Origin: Lysinibacillus sphaericus OT4b.31
GTDB taxonomy: Bacteria > Bacillota > Bacilli > Bacillales_A > Planococcaceae
NCBI RefSeq assembly: GCF_000392615.1
Contig: NZ_KB933398.1
Location: 3,817,751 to 3,881,750, forward strand
DNA: 64,000 bases
Direction of reading: 5' to 3'
Part shown: positions 51,933 to 60,872 of the stretch, in pieces
Numbering within the stretch: the stretch's first letter is position 1
How the letters are laid out: each line of letters opens with the position of its first letter
Notes under the pieces: model-generated
What the model was told of the DNA's origin: nothing
Database searches by the model: none
What the model saw: only the letters and a program-made list of their open reading frames with translations
Translations under genes and position numbers: made by a program

Positions 51933-52579
51933 ATTTAGAGCCTTATGGCGTTGAAAAGCAACCCTCACCTCAAGGTATTCCTTTACATGACTTATTGAAT
52001 AAAGATACTTTATTACCAATCATTAAACAGTATGCAAATCATTTAGATACTTCTTCCTTAGCTATAGCTGGTTCTTTATTTATTAAACGTTATGCAGTTT
52101 TAGTAGCAGCTTCGAATCTGGATTATTATGGACTGCAAAAGGAGAGAGTTGATTGGTGGTCTACAGCTCGATTGGATGTAATGTCATTTACATTGCAAAT
52201 TGAAGAAAATCCCACAAGCCTTTTTGAAGACTGTTGGAAAACACGCATTTTTGCCGGCCATTTAACGCCAATGATTAATGTAATCACGAAAGAATGTAAA
52301 ATTTCCTCAAAGATCTTATGGGAAAACATCGCTGTAAGGTTGCATGCAACTCTTCGCAAAAATGAAAAATCATTTGCTTTAAATGAATTAAATGAAAATT
52401 TTAATGGACTTACTTGTAGTGAAACGAATTGGTTAGGTATTGAACAAAATCCTTTTCAAACTTTTCTTCAGCGCAAAGAGAAATGGAGTGAAGTACCCGT
52501 TCGAAAAACATGCTGCCGATACTATCAAGTAAATAAAAAAGAAGAAATTCCATATTGCGGGAATTGTCCATTAAGGTAA
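51929..52579 (+). CDS. FhuF-like siderophore-iron reductase
   Basis: This 216-aa protein ends with the FhuF-type Fe-S motif: KTCCRYY, then YCGNCPL, four Cys for a [2Fe-2S] cluster. The N-terminal part is low in motifs, as usual for the family. FhuF-like enzymes reduce ferric hydroxamates in the cytosol and so release the iron. It starts at GTG overlapping the ATPase stop, the last gene of the operon. Confidence 0.88.
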   Translation: MNLEPYGVEKQPSPQGIPLHDLLNKDTLLPIIKQYANHLDTSSLAIAGSLFIKRYAVLVAASNLDYYGLQKERVDWWSTARLDVMSFTLQIEENPTSLFEDCWKTRIFAGHLTPMINVITKECKISSKILWENIAVRLHATLRKNEKSFALNELNENFNGLTCSETNWLGIEQNPFQTFLQRKEKWSEVPVRKTCCRYYQVNKKEEIPYCGNCPLR

Positions 52580-52614
52580 TAGTATAAAGATTAACATTAA
52601 ACACTTATTGATAA

Positions 52615-52653
52615 AAGAAGGGCTTAGGGATCACTCCTAAGCTCTTCTTTTAA
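52615..52653 (+). terminator. Strong terminator of the siderophore uptake operon
   Basis: AAGAAGGGCTTAGG pairs with CCTAAGCTCTTCTT with one mismatch, around a 7-nt loop, followed by TTTT. Confidence 0.9.
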
Positions 52654-52669
52654 AATAGACGTAATTATT

Positions 52670-52805
52670 TGAACCCGTTGATTTTCCACTACGGCGGATG
52701 CTTTTCACGGGCCTGGATTCAGTCTCGTCGCTACGCTCCTGCGGGGCATTTCCGCTCATGCATTCTTTGCAGAAGTCGCCGCCTGCGCTCCAATCAACTA
52801 GTGTA
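52670..52805. repeat. GC-richer interspersed repeat
   Basis: This stretch (CCGTTGATTTTCCACTACGG, then CTCCTGCGGGGCATTTCCGC) resembles the short GC-rich interspersed repeats of Bacillaceae. A diverged relative appears to start at about 55748. A minus-strand open frame of 78 codons across it (52637-52873) is repeat-derived. Confidence 0.55.
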
Positions 52806-52957
52806 CGTCTATAAATGATTGGGTGATGGATAGGGACGAACAATAGTAATAATGAATGACATTCATTAGACATGCTGACAATTGATCAAATATTGCTTGA
52901 AGACCATAAGCCTTTACCTGTAATCCGTTTTCAAATTTAGCTGCCTATATGAAAAGT

Positions 52958-53524
<567 letters not shown>

Positions 53525-53615
53525 ATTCGTTTCCCCCTTTATCTTATTAGCTATAGCAATCCTTGGCTTTCTCCACTGAAGGATTTATGGTAGGTAGGTT
53601 GATTGATTGATATAT

Positions 53616-53648
53616 AAAGTCTTGAATTCCTTAGGAATTCAAGACTTT
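53616..53648. terminator. Perfect 15-bp hairpin after the chemotaxis receptor gene
   Basis: AAAGTCTTGAATTCC pairs completely with GGAATTCAAGACTTT around a 3-nt loop. It lies between the chemoreceptor stop and the DUF4256 start, both on the minus strand. Confidence 0.75.
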
Positions 53649-53727
53649 CTGCACCTTTTTCACTTCCTGTATTTCTAATATTCCCCACTTAGTTTAACTA
53701 TTCACTTAGTATTATAATCCGTCATCT

Positions 53728-55437
53728 TTATACTTTAAACATATTCGTTTTTTCTTGTAAGTCTTCCGCCATTTTAGAAAGTGCCGAAGTAGATGCAGTA
53801 ATTTCCTGCATAGAGGCTAATTGTTCTTCAGTAGCCGCTGAAATATTTTGTGTCCCTTCGGCGGAGCTTTGGGCAATTTCATTAATTTGCTCCATGGATT
53901 TGGACATTTGATCAGCTCCTGCAACCATCTGTTGTACAGAAGTAGATACTTCACGAATTTGAACAGAGACCTCGTTAATAGCATGTTGAATTTTTTCAAA
54001 TGATTCACCTGCGATGTTCACATTGTTAATACCTGTTTTCACTTCATTTGTAGTGAACTGCATGGAATCTACCGCTTTATTCGTTTCCGCTTGAATTCTT
54101 GTTATTAGATTAGAGATCCTCTGTGCTGACGCAGATGATTCTTCGGCCAATTTTCGAACTTCTTCCGAAACGACTGCAAAGCCTTTCCCGTGTTCGCCTG
54201 CTCTTGCCGCTTCAATTGCTGCATTTAACGCCAATAGGTTGGTTTGTGCAGCAATACTTGTAATGACTTCAACGATATGTCCAATCTCAGTCGAACGCTC
54301 ACCTAATCCACTAATAACATCACTTAGACTACCAATAGATGTTTGAATCGAGTTCATTTGTAGAACTGCAGTTTGAATAATATCATTTCCATCTATAGAA
54401 AGTTGGTTTGCTTGTGTAGTAGCCTCAGACACGTTAGTAGAATTTCTAGCTATTGTTTGGACATTTTGTACCATATGATTCACAACATCCGAAGTTTCTA
54501 TAATCGTACTAACCTGGTCGTCTGAGCCGCTTGCTACCTCTAACGTAACAGACGCAATATGTTCACTTGCCTCACTCGTTTGTTCCGCACTTGCCGAAAG
54601 CTCAACCGAAAATGCTGCCATCTGTTCGGACGATTGTTTCACCTGTCCAATTAAATCACGTAATTGAGCAATCATGTGGCTAAAAGTGGACGTTAAGACC
54701 CCTATTTCATCCTTAGAATCATAGTCTACGCTAAAATTTAATTCCCCAGCTTCTGCTCGTTGAACTGCATATTTTAATTTTTCAATTGGAGAAATTAGAT
54801 ATTTTCGTACACCGATAAAACCGATTGCCACAAACAAAATTCCTAATACAATTGATATAATTAGAGAATTTGTAATCCCTTCACTTGCCTCGGCCTTACT
54901 TTCCATATTCAAAGTACTTGCATTTTTTTTATTCAATTCTGTCAGCTCTAAACCTTTTGACATAATTTCGTCAAGCACAGGCTCGGCACTTGAATTAAAG
55001 AGGTTTATTGCTTCCTCATTCTTATTAGCAAGACTTAACTGAAAGACTTGCTCCATGCTTTCTTTAAAACTTGGATATAGCTGAATCAATTCACTTATTA
55101 TTTTATCCTCATCCGATTGCATTTTGGCTGCTTCAAGTATTTTAAGATTCTTTTCATTATCTTTAAACGCATCAGTTACTTCATTTTTAATTTGAGTAAT
55201 AGTTGTTTCATCTATAAAAAGTAAAGAACGATACATATCTGAAACAATAATCCGATTATTAAGTCTATAATCTGACAAAACAATACTTGGTTCTAGACGA
55301 TTTTTAAAAATATTCTCTGTATTATTCTCCAATTTTTTCATAGTGGTATATCCACTTACTTGGATAAGAGCAATCGTTAAAATTGCTATAGACATTAATA
55401 GGACTAACTTTTTAAATATGGATAGATTACGAAGCAA
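53728..55437 (-). CDS. Methyl-accepting chemotaxis protein
   Basis: This 569-aa receptor has an N-terminal membrane helix (about 10-30), an extracytoplasmic four-helix bundle (about 35-185), a second helix (about 190-210), a HAMP domain (about 212-265) and the cytoplasmic signalling bundle. The hairpin tip reads [31 protein letters not shown], which contacts CheA/CheW. Longer frames start at a TTG 55464, but AAAAGGAGAG lies inside that frame and fits the TTG at 55437. The attractant is unknown. Confidence 0.92.
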   Translation of the reverse strand: MLRNLSIFKKLVLLMSIAILTIALIQVSGYTTMKKLENNTENIFKNRLEPSIVLSDYRLNNRIIVSDMYRSLLFIDETTITQIKNEVTDAFKDNEKNLKILEAAKMQSDEDKIISELIQLYPSFKESMEQVFQLSLANKNEEAINLFNSSAEPVLDEIMSKGLELTELNKKNASTLNMESKAEASEGITNSLIISIVLGILFVAIGFIGVRKYLISPIEKLKYAVQRAEAGELNFSVDYDSKDEIGVLTSTFSHMIAQLRDLIGQVKQSSEQMAAFSVELSASAEQTSEASEHIASVTLEVASGSDDQVSTIIETSDVVNHMVQNVQTIARNSTNVSEATTQANQLSIDGNDIIQTAVLQMNSIQTSIGSLSDVISGLGERSTEIGHIVEVITSIAAQTNLLALNAAIEAARAGEHGKGFAVVSEEVRKLAEESSASAQRISNLITRIQAETNKAVDSMQFTTNEVKTGINNVNIAGESFEKIQHAINEVSVQIREVSTSVQQMVAGADQMSKSMEQINEIAQSSAEGTQNISAATEEQLASMQEITASTSALSKMAEDLQEKTNMFKV

Positions 55438-55941
55438 GGTTAATACTCTCCTTTTCAAATTCAATTATTTGTGCACTTTTAATGAAAGACAATGATTTCT
55501 ACTTTATCAAAGGTGCGAGCATACATGCTTATTTACTTCTTAACAACAACCCCCTTCACAATAACACGCTATTTTTCACACTATTCACAACATTCTACGA
55601 CATATTTCGATAATTTTGAACAATATTTCGACAAAATAATATAATTAAGTACAACAATCTAATTAACTGAGTGCTTATGACTGTAGAGAAACTGAAAAAA
55701 ATATCGGTTATACTTTAATCTTTTTCTTTTAAAATTAATTTAGATAAGCCGTTGATTTCAATTTCCACTCCGGTTGAGTGCCTGTAGCACCTGACATTTT
55801 CCTAAGTCCGCAAGATATCAAAACCTCCGTCATGCTTCATGTACAATAAAAGGAATCGAACCCTTCATGCCATATATAAACAAAAACGAAGTCTTCAATT
55901 AGACTCCGTTTTTTCAACGTATCACGAATGACAAAAATTAT
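55438..55941. other. Intergenic region
   Basis: About 500 bp between the chemoreceptor gene and the toxin pseudogene. It holds a possible diverged repeat at about 55748-55850 and the terminator at 55882-55914. No gene recognised. Confidence 0.5.
55882..55914 (-). terminator. Terminator downstream of the toxin pseudogene
   Basis: AAACGAAGTCT pairs with AGACTCCGTTT with a mismatch, with A and T runs on both sides. Confidence 0.7.
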
Positions 55942-56583
55942 TTATAATACATTTTTTACAGTATTTAATTTTACAATGACTTCAACAGATGAATGTGCAG
56001 GAACTTGAATATTTTGCGGACTAACGATATAAGTATACAATTCACTATTTTCATGACTAGATGTATTAGAAAAATCGTATTCTGTTGACAATTCTATTAT
56101 TCCCGTTTCTCCTACAAAAGGTATACTAAATTCAGCAGTGGCCTTTGTTCCAAATTTAAAGCCATGTGTAGTCGAACTAGTAACAGTATGCGCAAGGGTT
56201 TTAGTAAAGCTTTGCGTCGTTAAAACTTGTTCAGTAGCCGTGTTATTTGTTAAATTTTCTATTCCTACATATACATTTTCTGAACTAGTAATTACAGATT
56301 AGCCATCAGCTTTGAACCGAAAATTGATTGAATAATTCAGGGTCTTTTTCCTCTCGAAACTTACCCCTTGTACCTTGTCAGGATAATAATTATCCTGATT
56401 TTTCACAAAATGATTTACTAAGTGTTCAATTGGCACCTTTGCATCTTCAATTTCATTATTTGCAAGGATTTTTTCGCCAGTGTTTTGTACGACGCTTACA
56501 GGATTTGGTGATGTTATCGCAAACGAAGTACCTATAGAAGCAATAGCTACCACTGCTAGAACATTTTTGTTTTTTCTTAATAT
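55942..56583 (-). pseudogene. ETX/MTX2-family pore-forming (mosquitocidal-type) toxin, broken
   Basis: The reverse strand encodes a beta-pore-forming toxin with one in-frame TAA at 56299-56301. Before it: a signal-like start (NVLAVVAIASIGTSFAI) then FVKNQDNYYPDKVQGVSF and NYSINFRFKADG. After it, in the same frame: SENVYVGIENLTNNTATEQ, LTTQSFTKTL, VTSSTTHGFKFGTKATAEF and SPQNIQVPAHSSVEVIV. The repeated Ser/Thr-rich strands are the insertion region of the ETX/MTX2 family, which includes Mtx2 and Mtx3 of Lysinibacillus sphaericus. No ATG, GTG or TTG remains at the family start (near 56578, behind AAGGTGG), and the C-terminal third is missing. So at least three lesions are present. Confidence 0.85.
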
Positions 56584-56791
56584 TCCACCTTTTTACTAAA
56601 ATAGCATATGACACAACCTGACACAAATCTCTAGAAAGCTTATCCAAAGTAATATATTTTAGGTTAATTTACTGTAAATAACACTTCTTTTTTTCTTTAA
56701 ACACATCCAAATCACAATTAAGTACTATAATAATAACCATTATAATAAAACAATATAAATTAAAATTTCATATTTTATAGTTGTTCAGCGC

Positions 56792-57026
56792 CTAATCTTT
56801 GTAAAACTTTTTCTGGATATTGAGCGATATATATATAAAAGATACTAAAGTTGCGCGTATTTCCTCTTGAGACGCATTAAAACGGTTAAAGATGACGCTT
56901 ACTGAAGGTTCCGTGTACGTAAGTGCAAAGGATATTGATAAAACTTTTTCGTGTTGTTCATAATATATCTAATATTTCCCCTTGCTCGGGAGATAGACTA
57001 AGTTGACGAATGAATAAAAAACACAA
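56792..57026 (-). pseudogene. Frameshifted small ORF of unknown family
   Basis: Two frames join into one plausible protein. The first (57026 to about 56961) reads LFIRQLSLSPEQGEILDIL and the second (56959-56792) EQHEKVLSISFALTYTEPS, then SVIFNRFNASQEEIRATLVS. A one-base loss near 56960 separates them. The product would be about 78 aa and mainly helical. I do not recognise it. Confidence 0.5.
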
Positions 57027-57039
57027 AAAACCAGTACAA

Positions 57040-57215
57040 ACGTTCGTATTGTAGTAATACTAAAAGAACTTCAAAGGCGTCATTAGAACGTGCAAAAGAA
57101 CTAAAAAAGTAGGGGTGTAAACAACGTGAAATCGCTGAAACACTAGGGTTTCGGCACGTCATGTAAGACGCTTATTAAGCGAGTAAGAAAAGAGGACATG
57201 AAATACTCTTTAAAT
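57040..57215 (+). pseudogene. Helix-turn-helix protein remnant
   Basis: A forward frame reads ASLERAKELKK, a stop, then GCKQREIAETLG, and in a shifted frame SCKTLIKRVRKED. Together they resemble a helix-turn-helix (x-Q-R-E-I-A-E-x-L-G-x-S-x-x-T-V-K-x-L-I-K-R) broken by a stop and a frameshift. Confidence 0.5.
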
Positions 57216-57220
57216 AGTGG

Positions 57221-57252
57221 GTGCTGTCCTCTTGTGGGACAGTGCTTTTTTT
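57221..57252 (+). terminator. Intrinsic terminator after the helix-turn-helix remnant
   Basis: GTGCTGTCC pairs with GGGACAGTGC (imperfectly) and seven T follow. Confidence 0.75.
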
Positions 57253-57671
57253 ATGCAGGATTTTATACATAGTTTGGGGTACTGGATTGGCTAAAAACTA
57301 GCGTTCTACCAACCTTGTATAAAAAATGCATACAGGACGTAGCAGGACATAGTTTGTAAACCTTGATAATGAAGGGATTTGGATTGAAAAATACTTCCTA
57401 CTCCTACTCCAGTTTGTTATGTAAAGGCGAATTGTATTGGACTGTATAAGGTTCTATGGATTTTTTAAAAGGCTGTTTTCTAAAAGATTGTTGCTATTCA
57501 ACTAACGGATTGCGATCGTTCAATTTTGTTGGACTCGAATAGTATATCATAAGAAATTTATCTTTTTTAGTGAAAATTATTGACTTCCTATTAGCTGATT
57601 TAGTTAAATAAGTGAAATCGTTTTAAAAAATTTTTTACGATTTTGCAATAAAGCATTTAATTTCTTCAAAA

Positions 57672-59012
57672 CTAACAATTACTAGCTAAATATTTACCTA
57701 CTAAAATACCACTAGCTGCTGCTTGTGATAATGAATGTGTAACTCCTGAACAATCTCCAATTACATATAATCCTTGAATATTCGTTTGGAAATTTCCGTC
57801 AGTTTCTATTATTGGCGAATAAAACTTTCCGTCCATACCATAAAGCAATGTATCCTCATCAATTGCTTCACCAATAAGTTTTTCCAAATGGTTTAAAAAC
57901 CCCTGCAAGATTTGAATATATAGTAAAGGAATTTCTTTAGTTAAGTCCCCAAATTCAGCTTTTAACGAAGGCTGAATTCGATTATTATACATATTTTCTT
58001 TTGTTGTAGACTGTCCCTCCCTTAAATCTCCAAAACGTTGTACTACAATACGATCTCTACCTTTATTTATTTCACCGATAACCTTATGTGCATACATATT
58101 TGCTTCTTTAAGAGTAGAAAAATACGTTGGAGTGAACAAAGTAAAATTCAAGTTAGAAGTTCCGTTCTTTTGCTCTCGAAAGTTTTGACCATCGGGCATG
58201 ACTAAACCTTCTTGATATTTACGAATGATTCTTCCTTTAGGATTCATGCAATAAGTACTTGAAATAATATCTTCATGTGCATAAGCAAGCTTTGTTTCAA
58301 AGGTATCTTCCAAAATTAAACGTAGCTGTTGTTCTGCCATTTCAACTCTAATACCCAAATCTAAACGAGTTTTGCCTTGCTTAACTCCAAGACTAGAACA
58401 TTGTTTTTTTAACCAATCTGTTCCTGATCGACCTGTTGCAAACACTACTTGCTGAGACTGGATATCCCCTTTATTTGTAATTAAAGTAAATGAGTTTTTA
58501 TCTTTTTTTATATCTTGCACATCCACCTCAAATAGGATATCTATCTTGCTTGATAAAACTTTATAAATTTGTTGAAAAATTTTTGTTGAAAGTGACGTAC
58601 CTAGGTGCCTCACCTCAGTAGTTAACATCTGTAAGTTACATAATTGGGCTCTTTTTGAGAGTTCTGTATTAGCTGTGGAATATTTTATAACCGAGTCTCC
58701 ACCAAAACGGCATAAAATTTCGTCAACTTCATCCATTAATTGTAGAAGATTCTCTCTACCTACTTTTTGCTCTAATTCGCCGCCAAAATCACTTGTATAA
58801 TTAAACTTTCCTTCTGATTTACCCAAACCAGCAAAACCAAAATATTTCTCGCATACATTACAATTGCATGTTTCACCTCGATCTAAAGGACAATTTCTCT
58901 CCTCTATAGATTTTCCTTTTTCAAGAATTAATATCTTTTGATTACTTTGAGATAAGGTATATGCTAAAAAAACACTACTTACACCTGAACCGATAACTGT
59001 AATATCATACAT
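57672..59012 (-). CDS. FAD-dependent dehydrogenase (COG2509-like)
   Basis: This 446-aa protein has an N-terminal Rossmann motif for FAD (DITVIGSGVSSVFLAYTLSQ, then ILILEKG) and the C-terminal FAD motif GLYVIGDCSGVTHSLSQAAASGILVGKYLA. Between them, RGETCNCNVCEKYFGFAGLGKSEGKFN has a CxCxxC cluster that could bind metal or act in redox; this pattern is shared by the uncharacterised COG2509 dehydrogenases. AAGGTG precedes the ATG. Substrate unknown. Confidence 0.88.
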   Translation of the reverse strand: MYDITVIGSGVSSVFLAYTLSQSNQKILILEKGKSIEERNCPLDRGETCNCNVCEKYFGFAGLGKSEGKFNYTSDFGGELEQKVGRENLLQLMDEVDEILCRFGGDSVIKYSTANTELSKRAQLCNLQMLTTEVRHLGTSLSTKIFQQIYKVLSSKIDILFEVDVQDIKKDKNSFTLITNKGDIQSQQVVFATGRSGTDWLKKQCSSLGVKQGKTRLDLGIRVEMAEQQLRLILEDTFETKLAYAHEDIISSTYCMNPKGRIIRKYQEGLVMPDGQNFREQKNGTSNLNFTLFTPTYFSTLKEANMYAHKVIGEINKGRDRIVVQRFGDLREGQSTTKENMYNNRIQPSLKAEFGDLTKEIPLLYIQILQGFLNHLEKLIGEAIDEDTLLYGMDGKFYSPIIETDGNFQTNIQGLYVIGDCSGVTHSLSQAAASGILVGKYLASNC

Positions 59013-59418
59013 CCATTTGCACCTTCTTTAATTAATAAGTAATAATTTCTATATAAGCATTTTACAATATGTGGATTATCAACACAAAACTATACAACTT
59101 TTTTACAGTGTACAAGTTTATACTGAACAGGTCTCATGTATACAAGTGTTCCAAGAATCCGGTATTAATGATTGTAACTTTAGGAAGCTTGGGTATCTGG
59201 GTATTAATTGATTTGTTTATGATTGTTATCGGCAACTTCACATAAGATCTACCTAATAAACAGCAATGAATAAGGCGCTGGTCAACTATGGTCGATTGGC
59301 ACTTCTTTAAAATCGGAAAAGATAAATTAAGGTGTTGATAAAAACGTAAAAGAATGGTAGAATTTTCGATGGCAATAAAGTAAATTATTGCCATCGAAAA
59401 GAAAGGTGTTTGATAAAA
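59013..59418. other. Gap holding a truncated TM2 duplicate
   Basis: Apart from the TM2 fragment at 59159-59245 and its degraded downstream hairpin, there is only AT-rich spacer and the GAAAGGTG site at 59401. Confidence 0.6.
59159..59245 (+). pseudogene. C-terminal fragment of a duplicated TM2-domain gene
   Basis: The 28 codons include LMIVTLGSLGIWVLIDLF and end IGNFT, nearly the same as LMIITLGGLGIWTLIDLI and IGNF of the intact gene at 59419. The DNA past the stop also matches (AATGAATAAGGCG, GGT..AACT). So a tandem copy has lost its 5' half. Confidence 0.8.
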
Positions 59419-59640
59419 ATGCAACAACAAACTTCGGAAAAAAACTATGTAGTAATGATTTTACTATGTTTCTTTTTAGGTAGTCTAGGAATACATCGCT
59501 TCTACGCAGGTAAAATAGGTACTGGTATTTTAATGATTATAACTTTGGGTGGACTAGGTATCTGGACATTGATCGATTTAATTATGATTATTATCGGCAA
59601 CTTCAAAGATAAAGAAGGAATGGAAATAAAACCTTCTTAA
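59419..59640 (+). CDS. TM2-domain membrane protein
   Basis: This 73-aa protein has the TM2 domain: a polar N-terminus, helix 1 with VVMILLCFFLGSLGIHRFYAGKIGTG (the G-x-H-R-F-Y motif in the turn) and helix 2 LMIITLGGLGIWTLIDLIMIIIG. TM2 proteins are small two-helix membrane proteins of unknown role. GAAAGGTG favours the ATG at 59419 over the TTG at 59410. A truncated copy lies just upstream. Confidence 0.9.
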   Translation: MQQQTSEKNYVVMILLCFFLGSLGIHRFYAGKIGTGILMIITLGGLGIWTLIDLIMIIIGNFKDKEGMEIKPS

Positions 59641-59654
59641 CAATAATGAATAAG

Positions 59655-59689
59655 GCGTTGGTTAACTGAGGTTAACTGGCGCTTTTTTT
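59655..59689 (+). terminator. Terminator after the TM2 gene
   Basis: GCGTTGGTTAAC pairs with GTTAACTGGCGC (imperfect centre) and a T-run follows. A decayed copy of this hairpin follows the TM2 fragment at about 59271-59312. Confidence 0.75.
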
Positions 59690-59750
59690 AATGGAGAAAT
59701 GTTGTTTAATAAATCGTAGATGTCAGGGAGGTTGATATGCGCCCTATGTC

Positions 59751-59912
59751 TCACCTGTGGCCCCTTATATACCTCGGGAATAATAAAAGCCGCTCTACTT
59801 CTTGTTTGCAGTTGATACATTTGAATTGTTCTTGAGTTGGTTGATACACTTCTTTCCTCACTTTGTTGTGAACGAATCCGCAATCAGGAAGACGAGTTGA
59901 TTGGTGCAACAT
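59751..59912 (-). CDS. Possible 53-aa Cys-containing protein
   Basis: A 53-codon frame starts MLHQSTRLPDCGFVHNKV and continues to EQFKCINCKQEVERLLLF. The CxxC pair with a Cys upstream could form a small zinc site. The ribosome-binding site is weak (AGTGGT). It may be a small protein or the tail of a degraded gene, as the neighbourhood is full of remnants. Confidence 0.3.
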   Translation of the reverse strand: MLHQSTRLPDCGFVHNKVRKEVYQPTQEQFKCINCKQEVERLLLFPRYIRGHR

Positions 59913-60021
59913 TACCACTAAACAGCCGTTCTTCTTGAACTAACGGAGTGCTTTAGTTGAATAATTCTCATTTAATTGATTAAACTTTTTATAAAAATCT
60001 CATACTTAGTTAGAAAAATTT

Positions 60022-60062
60022 ACTCCATTTTGATCAATCTTTTTTCAAAATGGAGTTTTTTC
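60022..60062 (+). terminator. Strong isolated terminator
   Basis: ACTCCATTTTG pairs perfectly with CAAAATGGAGT and TTTTTT follows. No intact forward gene ends just before it, which supports loss of a gene here. Confidence 0.8.
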
Positions 60063-60194
60063 ATTTGCTGATAAATAAAGGCTGAAGGAAATTTTTCAAT
60101 CAATTTTTATTCTAAAGCTACAATATAAAACAAATTTCTCCCCATCAACACTTAATGATAAATAAAAAGACAGAATCAACCAATCAAATATGTA

Positions 60195-60413
60195 ATGAGG
60201 TTACTTTCAAAGTCAGGAAGTACTGTTAAAGGAGAACATACATTTGAAGTATTTGGACCAAATGGTAATCCGGTATTGAAAGGGTATGTAAACATAAATC
60301 CCTCAAGAAATACAACAACTTGGCATTAGCATACTAAAGAAGATAATTTTGAATGGCATCACGGTCAAATTCAGTTGAAACACAATAGTTTACCTAAAAA
60401 GTGGGGAGTTTAA
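60195..60413 (+). pseudogene. Unknown ORF broken by an in-frame TAG
   Basis: The forward frame reads STVKGEHTFEVFGPNGNPVL, then NINPSRNTTTWH, a TAG at 60327-60329, and in the same frame HTKEDNFEWHHGQIQLKHNS to a TAA at 60411. The composition is protein-like and rich in His, Trp and Asn. I do not recognise the family. It may be the end of a larger secreted or toxin-like protein. Confidence 0.5.
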
Positions 60414-60872
60414 TTATATTCTTTAGGATGTAAAACTGAAAAATAGGCTACTTATTACTAGGGATTTCCTATGTCGAGTAGCTTAATAAGTTTATCTCCA
60501 TACTTACTTGCTTTATATTTATTATTGGAGTCTAGTCAGATTTATGCGGATTTACAACGTTAAGAAATATACACGATGTTATGCAAAGTGAAGAACAAAC
60601 CAAACAAGTAAAAAAACTGCTACATCAACCGTTTACGCCACCTGTATAAAACACCGTATAATTAATGTTCATACAAAAAGCCACAAACCACTGATTTAAC
60701 AGCGTTCATGGCTTTTAGGTTCATTCCAAACTTTCATTTGGGAACGTTATTAATGTTTTCTAGTGTATAAACATTATTAATCTTGAGATAGGTGTAACCA
60801 ATCAAGTTAACCAAAAGGACTTTTTAACATATGTCTTCGTTGAAGAAGTATCAGTTAAATGAAATGATTTAA

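Larger units (their letters stand above)
56584..57671. other. Degenerate region with two decayed small ORFs
   Basis: About 1.1 kb of decayed sequence. It holds a frameshifted ORF at 56792-57026 (minus), a helix-turn-helix remnant at 57040-57215 (plus) and a terminator at 57221-57252. From 57260 to 57671 I see no gene. Confidence 0.55.
59913..60872. other. Intergenic region with one nonsense-broken ORF
   Basis: About 960 bp holding the terminator at 60022-60062, the broken ORF at 60195-60413, a 23-codon frame ending LLHQPFTPPV (about 60580-60651) with no good ribosome-binding site, and otherwise AT-rich spacer. Confidence 0.5.

Noticed and set aside
52637..52873. 78-codon minus-strand frame
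   Set aside because: It runs through a GC-rich interspersed repeat; such repeats give spurious frames of this kind.
52873..52942. 22-codon frame MLTIDQILLEDHK
   Set aside because: No ribosome-binding site and ends quickly; could be a gene stump but there is nothing to support it.
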